Shown here: one piece after another, positions 36,920 through 44,328 of the stretch
Numbering within the stretch: position 1 is the stretch's first letter
How the letters are laid out: every line of letters starts with the position of its first letter
DNA from: Companilactobacillus ginsenosidimutans
Lineage (GTDB): Bacteria; Bacillota; Bacilli; Lactobacillales; Lactobacillaceae
Length of the DNA: 64,000 bases
NCBI RefSeq assembly: GCF_001050475.1
Contig: NZ_CP012034.1
Span: forward strand, 558,001-622,000
Reading direction: 5' to 3'
Notes under the pieces: model-generated
The model's input: the letters and a program-made list of their open reading frames with translations, nothing else
What the model was told of the DNA's origin: nothing
Database searches by the model: none
Made by a program: the position numbers and the translations under genes

Positions 36920-36933
36920 AGATAACGTTTTCA
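36920..36933 (-). promoter_or_regulatory. cre-like site before the DoxX gene
   Basis: On the minus strand, TGAAAACGTTATCT matches the cre consensus except for the last position. It lies immediately downstream of, and overlaps by one base, the TATAAT at 36938-36933 (TTGATA at 36960-36955, spacer 16), a position typical for CcpA repression. Confidence 0.6.
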
Positions 36934-36960
36934 TTATAGCTAAGTGATTTTCAATATCAA
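36933..36960 (-). promoter_or_regulatory. Promoter of the DoxX-family gene
   Basis: TTGATA (36960-36955) and TATAAT (36938-36933) on the minus strand with a 16-bp spacer, 34 bases upstream of the start codon. Confidence 0.7.
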
Positions 36961-36987
36961 ATAATCTTTCTCGGTTTTCAAATATAT

Positions 36988-37767
36988 TTATTTCTTATTA
37001 TCAAATGCATCAAATGGTACACCATCACGGTATGCGAAACTTCTAGCTGCAAGATACTTTGTAAACTTTATTCTATTCATATCATCTTTTGAAATTTTTA
37101 ATCTAGTCCAACCATGATACAATCGCTTCTCTTTTAAAAATTTAACATCTTGTAAATCTTCAAGCTCATAATCAACCAACTTCATTGACTTTCTTTGATT
37201 TTGAGCAGATTGTACAATTTTAGTCTCATTTTCTTTGACAGCAACACCATTTGGTTGAGACTTTTTATAGGACTCAATATTATTTTTCTCTATTTGCTGA
37301 TATGTCTTTCGATCGATTACGCCTTGTTGCATTTGTTGCCTTGCATCTTTGTTTTCTTGGAGCACATCTTGCCAGCTATCTTTCCAATCCAAATAGTCCT
37401 CGCGATAATCGCTAAACATATCTTGATTTTTCTCCTTTGCTTCAGCAATTACTGCATCACGTTTATTTATCACGTCGTCTCGAACAATTCCGTATGGTCT
37501 TACTACAGCTGTAAAAAGTAAAACGTCGTTTGGTAATATTTCTTTGCCAAGTGAAAACACAGATTTATTAGCATTGACCCACACATGATCAGTCACATCT
37601 GGATTAATCACTCGTCCTTTTTTATCGGTTTCATCAATATCCTTTAACAGCAATACTGGTCCTTTGCCCCCACCTTTGGTTCTTTTGTGCGTAAATTCTC
37701 CAACAGTGGCACTAAACCATATTCGTTGACCTACTTTTTTTGCTAAATTAGTTCTTTGATTGGACAT
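36988..37767 (-). CDS. Hypothetical protein, possible N-terminal OB-fold
   Basis: A 259-residue soluble protein that I do not recognise. The first 95 residues alternate strands and polar loops (VGQRIWFSATVGEFTHKRTKG, then DHVWVNANKSVF, then NDVLLFTAVVRPY) in a way that suggests an OB-fold-like barrel, as in nucleic-acid-binding proteins. Residues about 105-195 are charged and helical, and the C-terminal 60 residues are basic and aromatic (WTRLKISKDDMNRIKFTKYLAARSF). It has no signal peptide and no gene partners. The fold is inferred from pattern only. Confidence 0.7.
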   Translation of the reverse strand: MSNQRTNLAKKVGQRIWFSATVGEFTHKRTKGGGKGPVLLLKDIDETDKKGRVINPDVTDHVWVNANKSVFSLGKEILPNDVLLFTAVVRPYGIVRDDVINKRDAVIAEAKEKNQDMFSDYREDYLDWKDSWQDVLQENKDARQQMQQGVIDRKTYQQIEKNNIESYKKSQPNGVAVKENETKIVQSAQNQRKSMKLVDYELEDLQDVKFLKEKRLYHGWTRLKISKDDMNRIKFTKYLAARSFAYRDGVPFDAFDNKK

Positions 37768-37856
37768 CTAATCATCTCTTAATTGTTATTAAGATAATTT
37801 TCTCACTATTTTATCTAAAATTAAATTAATTATTTCCGTTTTACGAGAACAATCAT

Positions 37857-37885
37857 TTGATTAATAAATTTTCTAATGCTAAATT
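37857..37885 (+). promoter_or_regulatory. Candidate promoter of lactate oxidase
   Basis: TTGATT (37857-37862) and TAAATT (37880-37885) are 17 bp apart, with an extended TG motif just before the -10 box, 32 bases upstream of the start codon. Confidence 0.55.
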
Positions 37886-37916
37886 GATCACGTTAAAATT
37901 ACTGGAGGGAACAATT

Positions 37917-39020
37917 ATGACAGAAATTAATGGCTACACACAAAGTGATAATGAAAAAGAGTTACATATTTTAAATTTACCTAGTCTTGAAGCAGAAGCA
38001 AAGAAAATCATTCCAACTGGTGGCTTTGGATACATCAGTGGCGGTTCAGAGGATGAATGGACTCTAAATGAAAACACAAAGGCGTTCAATAATGTGCAGA
38101 TTGTTCCTCGTGTATTAAGTGATATCGATGATCCACAAACTGATACATCAATTTTTGGTATTGATTTAACAATGCCAATTATAACTTCACCTTCTGCTGC
38201 TCAAGGCTTGGCCCACTCCCAAGCTGAAAAGGATACAGCTCGTGGAATTGCTAAAGCCGGAACAATTATGTCTCAGAGCACTTATGCTTCAACATCAATT
38301 GCTGACACTGCTGAGGCTGGTAATGGAGCACCACAATTTTTCCAATTATATATGAGCAAAGATTGGACTTTTAACGAAAGTTTGTTGAATGAAGCAAAGC
38401 GCGTGGGCGCAAAGGCTATCCTACTTACTGCCGATGCAACCGTTGATGGATATCGTGAATCTGATATTATCAACAACTTCCAATTCCCACTCCCAATGGC
38501 AAATCTTGAGAAATTTAGCTCTGGTGCTGGTAAAGGTAAAGGGATTGGCGAGATTTACGCCGCAGCTGCTCAAAAAATCAGTCCTGATGACGTTCAACGT
38601 ATTAAAGATATTACTGGACTACCTGTCGTTGTTAAAGGTGTACAGTCACCTGAAGACGCTTTAATCGCTATTGGCGCTGGTGCTGATGGTGTTTACGTTT
38701 CAAATCATGGTGGTAGACAACTAAACGGTGGACCTGCATCCTTTGATGTTCTAGCTGATGTTGCCAAAGCCGTAAATCATAAAGTTCCAGTTATCTTTGA
38801 TAGTGGTATCCGTCGTGGATCACACGTCTTCAAGGCTTTAGCAAGCGGAGCTGATATTGTTGCCCTAGCTAGACCGATTATCTACGGACTTGCCTTGGGT
38901 GGTGCTGATGGTGTTTATTCGGTTATTGAACATCTAAATAACGAATTTAAGACAGTTATGCAATTAGCAGGAACTAAGACAATTGATGATGTTAAACATG
39001 CTAAGCTAATCAAAAAATAA
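37917..39020 (+). CDS. lox: L-lactate oxidase (FMN alpha-hydroxy acid oxidase)
   Basis: FMN enzyme of 367 residues that oxidises L-lactate to pyruvate with oxygen, releasing hydrogen peroxide. It has the family TIM barrel with the catalytic His and substrate Arg in VYVSNHGGRQLNGGPA (about residues 260-275), MSQSTYASTSI, QLYMSKDW, the FMN-phosphate region DSGIRRGSHVFKALASGADIVALARP (about residues 300-325) and VVKGVQSPEDA. The ATG at 37917 has GGAGGG upstream; an earlier TTG frame of 20 extra codons lacks a site. Distinguishing lactate oxidase from other family members rests on overall resemblance. It is a single gene with its own terminator. Confidence 0.88.
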   Translation: MTEINGYTQSDNEKELHILNLPSLEAEAKKIIPTGGFGYISGGSEDEWTLNENTKAFNNVQIVPRVLSDIDDPQTDTSIFGIDLTMPIITSPSAAQGLAHSQAEKDTARGIAKAGTIMSQSTYASTSIADTAEAGNGAPQFFQLYMSKDWTFNESLLNEAKRVGAKAILLTADATVDGYRESDIINNFQFPLPMANLEKFSSGAGKGKGIGEIYAAAAQKISPDDVQRIKDITGLPVVVKGVQSPEDALIAIGAGADGVYVSNHGGRQLNGGPASFDVLADVAKAVNHKVPVIFDSGIRRGSHVFKALASGADIVALARPIIYGLALGGADGVYSVIEHLNNEFKTVMQLAGTKTIDDVKHAKLIKK

Positions 39021-39060
39021 TTTCTTAACTATTAAAAATACATTAGTTACTTATCAAAAT

Positions 39061-39102
39061 AAATAAGAGTATTTCTTATTAATTTCAGAAATACTCTTAT
39101 TT
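39061..39102. terminator. Bidirectional terminator between lox and pgaC1
   Basis: Perfect 15-bp stem AATAAGAGTATTTCT/AGAAATACTCTTATT with A/T tracts on both flanks ends the converging lox and glycosyltransferase genes. Confidence 0.9.
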
Positions 39103-40439
39103 TATTGTTGTTGCTGATGTTCAGTTGGTACTTCATTTTGATTTTTCACATTACGAGTCGGACTTACCCAAGTACCTTGTCCATATCCCATAATAGTTTT
39201 AATTGCAGGAATAAATGTTGTGACAACTGATAGTGCATTTACTTGCCAGTAAACCAATGTATAAAGTGGCATAAACATTAGATATTTAAATTTTCTTCCT
39301 CGATCATCAACAATCAAAGCAGAGCCTAATTGTAATAGTCCAGCGAACATTTCAAATGTTACAAAAATAAATGACATTGCAAACATGTGGAACACTCGTT
39401 CAAAGTTTCCGACAAATAGGAACTGAACTAGTGATATCAAAAATAATATTACCGTTAAGAAATAGAAATGTGACCAAATAATACTTAATGTCTGATCAAC
39501 GATGAACGCTAATTGTTTCGTATATTTAAAAGGATGCAAAACAATCTTCCAGAAGTTAGTCAACCAAACTTCTGTACCACCCTTGGCCCAACGTTTTCTT
39601 TGATGATATAAACTCTTCAATGTTTCAGGTACGTTCATATAAAACATAATATTTGGAGCAAAAACAGTAGCCCATCCACTAATTTGGTGGTCCCAGGCGA
39701 TACTAATATCTTCAGTAGCACGGTCTTGTCTGAATAACCCAACATCGATCAACGCATCACGACGATACATAGTATTAGCACCACTGTAAGCGTACATATT
39801 ACCAAATACACCAATTTGACTACGCTTAATAACACCGACAATACTTGAAAATTCCACAGTCTGAGATTTTGCAATCATGGTATCACGGTTTTGAACATCC
39901 ATATTTGCAGTTACAGCAGCAATATTCTTACCGTCTTCTTTATAGAAATAATTCATATATTTCCATAAAGCATCTGGTTCTGGAATTGAATCGGCGTCAT
40001 TACTTAAAATAAATTCACCTTTAGCAAATGCAACACCCACGTTAAATGCATGTGCTTTACCTTGATTCTTTTCAATTCTAACAACTTTTAAATTATCATA
40101 TTTCTTCATTAATCGTGCAAGAATCTCAGGAGTTGTATCAGTTGAACCATCATCAGTAACTAATATTTCGTAGTTCGTATAATTTAAATCGTCCATCAAA
40201 TATGTAATCGTCGTTTCAATCATGACTTCTTCGTTGTGTGCAGGAATCATAATAGTAACGAAAGGTTGAATACTTTTATCAATTTCTTCATATTCCGTAA
40301 TTCTGTGTCTATAAATAAGTTGGTAACAAATAACACCGATGAACCAACAAAATGCACCCAAAATTGGATAAGAAACAAGAATAAGTAATAAGAAATTCAC
40401 GACAGCATCAAATGTTGTTATACCAGTATGTACATTCAT
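39102..40439 (-). CDS. pgaC: Processive family 2 glycosyltransferase, PgaC/IcaA-like (copy 1)
   Basis: Membrane polysaccharide synthase resembling poly-beta-1,6-N-acetylglucosamine synthase. The 445-residue protein has an N-terminal membrane region (about residues 10-40), a cytoplasmic GT2 domain with TIMIPAHNEE (about residues 65-75), VTDDGSTD (about residues 98-105), SNDADSIPEPDA with the DxD motif (about residues 149-160), RATEDISIAW (about residues 236-245) with the TED base, and QRKRWAKGG (QxxRW motif), then four C-terminal membrane segments. Its ATG overlaps the stop of the pgaD-like gene as TAATG. It is the second tandem copy of the pair at 41126-42939, with much of the protein identical. 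The polymer is inferred; hyaluronan- or cellulose-type products are not excluded. Confidence 0.88.
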   Translation of the reverse strand: MNVHTGITTFDAVVNFLLLILVSYPILGAFCWFIGVICYQLIYRHRITEYEEIDKSIQPFVTIMIPAHNEEVMIETTITYLMDDLNYTNYEILVTDDGSTDTTPEILARLMKKYDNLKVVRIEKNQGKAHAFNVGVAFAKGEFILSNDADSIPEPDALWKYMNYFYKEDGKNIAAVTANMDVQNRDTMIAKSQTVEFSSIVGVIKRSQIGVFGNMYAYSGANTMYRRDALIDVGLFRQDRATEDISIAWDHQISGWATVFAPNIMFYMNVPETLKSLYHQRKRWAKGGTEVWLTNFWKIVLHPFKYTKQLAFIVDQTLSIIWSHFYFLTVILFLISLVQFLFVGNFERVFHMFAMSFIFVTFEMFAGLLQLGSALIVDDRGRKFKYLMFMPLYTLVYWQVNALSVVTTFIPAIKTIMGYGQGTWVSPTRNVKNQNEVPTEHQQQQ

Positions 40440-40954
40440 TATTCGTCCTCGAATTTCTTATAAATTTTATCAATCGTATCTACTTCCAAATTTTGTTCTG
40501 GAGTCACTGAATAGTATCTAACTTCATTTCTTCTAATCTCAGGTTCTCCAAATTCTTCAGTATAAAAATCTTTGATGGCATTACGTCTTGATAACAAACG
40601 TTTCTCATCATAATTTGTAATTTTCTTAACATGCTGTTTTGTATAGTGGTTATTGTGCAAAGTGAATAACACAGTTATGACCGCCAAAACTATAAAGGCA
40701 ATAATAAAGAATTTTCCGTATGAATAAAATATTTCTCGACCTTCAGCGTATGACCAAACAGTCTTCATAAAATTCTTATTGACGAAAATTGTAGCTGAAA
40801 ATGTCCACCAAATCGGAACGACAACGAATATCCATGAAATCAAAGTGATCAGAATTTGTCTCGCTTTCAACCAAAAATGTCCTTTTTCAAAGAAAGCATC
40901 ATGAGAATACTTCTCTAGATCTTCAATACTTTCATCCTCTGTTTGTTGATCCAT
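40439..40954 (-). CDS. pgaD: PgaD-like membrane partner (copy 1)
   Basis: A 171-residue accessory protein with two predicted membrane segments (about residues 34-60 and 81-101) and a long charged C-terminal part (KKFEDE end). The pairing with a PgaC-like synthase, the size and the two-segment topology match PgaD-type subunits that assist poly-N-acetylglucosamine synthesis, but sequence similarity to known PgaD is not obvious by eye. GGGGGAA precedes the ATG. Its stop overlaps the pgaC start. Confidence 0.7.
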   Translation of the reverse strand: MDQQTEDESIEDLEKYSHDAFFEKGHFWLKARQILITLISWIFVVVPIWWTFSATIFVNKNFMKTVWSYAEGREIFYSYGKFFIIAFIVLAVITVLFTLHNNHYTKQHVKKITNYDEKRLLSRRNAIKDFYTEEFGEPEIRRNEVRYYSVTPEQNLEVDTIDKIYKKFEDE

Positions 40955-41080
40955 ATAATTCCCCCAATATCAGATATTAATATTTAAAAACCAATATTAT
41001 TATAATCTGAATGGATTCGTTTATCAAAATCAATATATTGATAAAATCATTTAACCTTTTGAGTTTTTTCTGAAAACATA

Positions 41081-41121
41081 AAAAAAGCTTTCATCAAACC
41101 CAAAGGGATTCAATAAAAGCT
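41081..41121 (-). terminator. Terminator of the first pgaDC pair
   Basis: A long imperfect hairpin with AGCTTT/AAAGCT ends is followed by seven T residues on the minus strand. It separates the upstream pair (41126-42939) from the downstream pair. Confidence 0.75.
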
Positions 41122-41125
41122 ATTA

Positions 41126-42424
41126 CTAACTATGCATATGCCGTTTAGGACTTTCCCATGTACCAGAACCATGGCCCATAATCGATCTAATTGCCGGTAT
41201 AAAAGTCGTGACTACTGCTACGGAATTTACTTGCCAATAAACCAAGGTATAAAACGGCATAAATAGTAGATATTTTAATTTTTGGCCACTTCCATCAACA
41301 ATCAAGGCCGCTCCAAGTTGTAAAAAGCCTGCGAACATTTCAAAAGTAATGAATACAAACGACATCGCGAACAAATATATCACTTGTTTTAGATCGCCTG
41401 TAAATGCAAATCTAAATATTGAACCAACAAACAATAACAAACTGATAAAGTAGAAAAATGACCAAGTAATACTAAATGTTTGATCAATCATAAATGCAAC
41501 CTGTCTCGTAAAGTGGATCGGATGTAAAACAATTTTCCAAAAATTTGTGAGCCACACTTCTGCTCCACCTTTTGCCCAACGTTTTCTTTGCTTGTACAAT
41601 CCTTTAAGATTGTCAGGAACATTCATATAGAACACAATATTTGGAGCAAAGACAGTTGACCAACCACTTGTTTGGTGATCCCAAGCAATACTGATATCTT
41701 CAGTAGCACGATCCTGTCTAAACAATCCAACATCAATCAAAGCATCTCGACGGTACATCGTGTTTGCTCCACTGTAGGCGTACATGTTACCAAAAACACC
41801 AATTTGGCTTCGTTTGATAATTCCGATAATACTTGCAAATTCAACAGTTTGCGACTTTGAAATGATAGTATCACGATTTTGAACATCCATATTTGCTGTA
41901 ACTGCCGCAATATTTTGTCCATCAGAGGTATTAAAGTAATTCATGTATTTCCAAAGTGCGTCCGGTTCAGGGATAGTATCTGCGTCATTGCTTAAAATAA
42001 ACTCACCTTTGGCAAAAGCTACACCAATATTGAAAGCATGTGCTTTACCCTGGTTTTTTTCAATTTTGATAACCTTGAGATTATCATATTTATCCATTAA
42101 TCTTTTGAGTATCAATGGAGTATGGTCAGTTGAACCATCATCAATTACCAAAACTTCATAATGTGAATAATTTAAGTCATTCATCAAATAATTTATGGTA
42201 TGTTCAATCATGATTTCCTCATTGTGAGCAGGAATCATGATTGTAACAAAAGGTTCAGCACTTTTATCTATCTTCTTAAACTTAGTAATTCTGTGAGAAT
42301 ACAAAAATTGATAACAAACAATTCCGATTAACCAGCAAAATGATCCTAGAATTGGATATGCGATCAATATCAACAAAAGAATGTTAGCCACAGAATCAAA
42401 AGTCGTGATTCCTGTATTAATCAT
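41126..42424 (-). CDS. pgaC: Processive family 2 glycosyltransferase, PgaC/IcaA-like (copy 2)
   Basis: Close paralogue of the gene at 39102, with 432 residues and the same motifs: TIMIPAHNEE, VIDDGSTD, SNDADTIPEPDA, RATEDISIAW and QRKRWAKGG, and matching membrane segments. It overlaps its pgaD-like partner by ATGA at 42421-42424. Compared with copy 1 it has a somewhat shorter C-terminus and different third and fourth membrane segments. Keeping two full copies suggests dosage or a different product; both look intact. Confidence 0.87.
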   Translation of the reverse strand: MINTGITTFDSVANILLLILIAYPILGSFCWLIGIVCYQFLYSHRITKFKKIDKSAEPFVTIMIPAHNEEIMIEHTINYLMNDLNYSHYEVLVIDDGSTDHTPLILKRLMDKYDNLKVIKIEKNQGKAHAFNIGVAFAKGEFILSNDADTIPEPDALWKYMNYFNTSDGQNIAAVTANMDVQNRDTIISKSQTVEFASIIGIIKRSQIGVFGNMYAYSGANTMYRRDALIDVGLFRQDRATEDISIAWDHQTSGWSTVFAPNIVFYMNVPDNLKGLYKQRKRWAKGGAEVWLTNFWKIVLHPIHFTRQVAFMIDQTFSITWSFFYFISLLLFVGSIFRFAFTGDLKQVIYLFAMSFVFITFEMFAGFLQLGAALIVDGSGQKLKYLLFMPFYTLVYWQVNSVAVVTTFIPAIRSIMGHGSGTWESPKRHMHS

Positions 42425-42939
42425 AATTTTGTTGCCTCAAACTTACTATAGATTTTATCAATAGATTTAATTTCCAAATTATTTTCGGGGGTTACAACAT
42501 AATATCTAACATTGTTGCGTCGATAATATCTTTCCCCAAATTTTGAAGTATAAAAATCCTTAATAGCCTCACGTCTTGCTAACAACCGTTTCTCATCATA
42601 AATTGCATGGCGCTTTACATGATATTTGGTATACCAATTGTTGTATAAGGTGAAACCAATAGTAATGATTGCCAAAATAACAAACGCATATGCAAAAAAT
42701 TTCGTGAAGAAATAAAATAAATCTTTACCTTCTGGAATTGAAAAAGGTTGTCCCTTCCAATGCTTACTACCAAGTGTGATGGAAATTGTCCAATAAATTG
42801 GAATAATCATGATTACCCAAGATAGAATTGTCATCAGAACTTGCCGAGTTTTTAAAAACCAATGACCTTTTTCAAAGAAGGCATCGTGAATATAGCCATT
42901 AACTGGAGAATCACTCTTTTTTGATCTTCTTGCTCTCAT
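42421..42939 (-). CDS. pgaD: PgaD-like membrane partner (copy 2)
   Basis: A 172-residue paralogue of the accessory protein at 40439, sharing the HDAFFEKGH and DEKRLLARREAIKDFY segments and two membrane segments (about residues 33-55 and 77-97). The ATG at 42939 has GGGTGAT five bases before it; a GTG three codons earlier is less likely. It leads the first of the two polysaccharide synthase pairs. Confidence 0.68.
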   Translation of the reverse strand: MRARRSKKSDSPVNGYIHDAFFEKGHWFLKTRQVLMTILSWVIMIIPIYWTISITLGSKHWKGQPFSIPEGKDLFYFFTKFFAYAFVILAIITIGFTLYNNWYTKYHVKRHAIYDEKRLLARREAIKDFYTSKFGERYYRRNNVRYYVVTPENNLEIKSIDKIYSKFEATKL

Positions 42940-42948
42940 TATTATCAC

Positions 42949-43392
42949 CCATAACTTTTTTACCTATATAAGTTATTTTCAGACACAGTTTTTTTTATAG
43001 TCTTAAGTCTGAAGGTGAGAAACATTTTACAAAATCACTTTAAAACAAGCATCTATTACTTACTTCACGCAATTTTGAAAACATATTAAATAATAATCAA
43101 TATTAATAAATCCCAATATCTAGACACAGGAATCCTACTACATCCCGTTTAATTCACCCTTATGTTAATGGGATTTATAATAAATGCAAGAATAACGATT
43201 TACCAATACCTTGATACAAATTCCTTCTCAATAAAACATTATGTATCTGGATATTTACTAACTAATTGAATATACAACAGCATTTTTTGGTTTTTTTGTA
43301 TTAGTTTAAACTAAAAAAAGAATAACGACACACTTACATATTTAAGTGTAATATTACCCATTTTTGTTAAATTAATATAAGAAACAAATTTA
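42949..43392. other. AT-rich intergenic stretch with no gene seen
   Basis: This stretch upstream of the polysaccharide synthase genes holds no open frame with a ribosome binding site. It contains a 14-bp palindrome TTAGTTTAAACTAA (43304-43317) and a long-loop dyad AAATCCCA/TGGGATTT (about 43114 and 43164), neither of which I can interpret. It probably includes the promoter of the first pair near 42960-43030, but I could not fix it. Confidence 0.6.
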
Positions 43393-43573
43393 GTCGCAAG
43401 GACTGAGAATATTTTCCAGCAGTGAAAGTGGTGTTAGAGCTTTAGCTCTTATACCACCGGGCGAGTTTGGAGACTTACCGAACTTTGGTAAGGCTTCAAA
43501 CCGAGTCTTGAGACCGATTTTTGGCTCAAGACGTCCCGCACAGCAGCAAAATATTCTCAGTTCTGGAGACGAC
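43393..43573. repeat. Cloverleaf-like structured intergenic element
   Basis: A roughly 180-base element is built from an outer 13-bp perfect stem (CTGAGAATATTTT at 43403-43415 paired with 43548-43560), extended outward by GTCG/CGAC, enclosing three hairpins: 43428-43440 with 43445-43457 (13 bp, one mismatch), 43465-43479 with 43487-43501 (15 bp, one mismatch) and 43505-43515 with 43523-43532 (10 bp, one bulge). Loops are short. Such compact pairing cannot be chance. It codes for nothing convincing on either strand; a 61-codon open frame runs through it only by chance. It may be a structured RNA or a mobile intergenic repeat; orientation is unknown. Confidence 0.82.
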
Positions 43574-43613
43574 AAGCAAAATGAACAAACTTATCTGAGT
43601 TTTTAAAATTTCG

Positions 43614-43648
43614 ACAAAAAAAGTAGAACTCGCAAGGAGTTCTACTTA
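43614..43648 (-). terminator. Terminator after tRNA-Ser
   Basis: Perfect 11-bp stem AAGTAGAACTC/GAGTTCTACTT with loop GCAAG is followed by a T run on the minus strand, 13 bases after the 3' end of the tRNA. Confidence 0.9.
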
Positions 43649-43660
43649 AAGCTAGCTTAA

Positions 43661-43747
43661 GGTGAGTACAGGAATTGAACCTGCGCGCCGGTATTAGCCG
43701 GTTCGCCGGATTTCGAGTCCGGTGCATTACCACTCTGCCAACTCACC
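43661..43747 (-). tRNA. tRNA-Ser(CGA)
   Basis: Cloverleaf on the minus strand with acceptor stem GGTGAGT/ACTCACC, D-arm, anticodon stem CCGGA/TCCGG with loop CTCGAAA (anticodon CGA, codon UCG), a long variable arm (GAACCGGCTAATACCGGCG) typical of tRNA-Ser, and T-arm GCAGG-TTCAATT-CCTGT. No CCA is encoded. The base after the acceptor stem (discriminator) reads T, where tRNA-Ser usually has G. A terminator follows. It lies downstream of apt in the same direction. Confidence 0.92.
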
Positions 43748-43790
43748 ATCATAAGGCTTGGAATAACCAGGCCTTTTTATTTATCTTAAA

Positions 43791-44309
43791 TTAATACTGC
43801 ATTAATGTAAACATATCATATCCACTAATCTTGTCGCGACCATGGAGGTCTTTCAATTCAATTAAGAATGCTGTACCCACAACAATACCACCTAGTTTTT
43901 CAACTAATTTGATTGTTGCAGCTAATGTCCCACCTGTTGCCATTAAATCATCAACGACTAAGACTTTTTGTCCAGGTTTCACGGCATCTTTTTGCATCCA
44001 TAAAGAACCTTGACCATATTCAAGATCATATGTTACTGAAACAGTTTCACGAGGAAGTTTACCCTTCTTACGTGCAGGTGCAAAACCTACACCTAATTTA
44101 TAGGCAACTGGACATCCCACGATGAATCCACGTGCTTCCGGTCCGGCAATCATTTCTGCACCACGACTCTTTGCATAATCAACAATTTTGTCAGTTGCAG
44201 CACCGTATGCCTTGCCATCCAACATTAATGGTGAAATGTCTCGAAATAATATGCCAGGTTCTGGAAAATCTGGAACATCAGCAACATATTTCTTAAAATC
44301 AATATCCAT
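43791..44309 (-). CDS. apt: Adenine phosphoribosyltransferase
   Basis: Salvages adenine to AMP with PRPP. The 172-residue protein has the N-terminal [30 protein letters not shown] (about residues 57-71) and the PRPP-binding loop [17 protein letters not shown] (about residues 115-131). It lies 19 bp after recJ and is probably cotranscribed. The recJ-apt order is common in Firmicutes. tRNA-Ser follows. Confidence 0.96.
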   Translation of the reverse strand: MDIDFKKYVADVPDFPEPGILFRDISPLMLDGKAYGAATDKIVDYAKSRGAEMIAGPEARGFIVGCPVAYKLGVGFAPARKKGKLPRETVSVTYDLEYGQGSLWMQKDAVKPGQKVLVVDDLMATGGTLAATIKLVEKLGGIVVGTAFLIELKDLHGRDKISGYDMFTLMQY

Positions 44310-44328
44310 CTTTCATTCTCCGTTCAAT

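Noticed and set aside
43114..43171. Long-loop dyad AAATCCCA/TGGGATTT in the gap upstream of the polysaccharide genes
   Set aside because: Arms of 8 bp with a loop of about 45 bases are close to what chance gives in AT-rich DNA, and no T run follows.
43390..43575. 61-codon open frame on the minus strand through the cloverleaf-like element
   Set aside because: It follows the structured element base for base, has no ribosome binding site, and its Cys/Pro/Leu-rich composition is explained by the paired arms.
43753..43776. Terminator-like hairpin AAGGCTTGG/CCAGGCCTT between apt and tRNA-Ser
   Set aside because: Its T run is on the plus strand, where no gene precedes it, so it does not terminate apt; it is too weak to interpret further.
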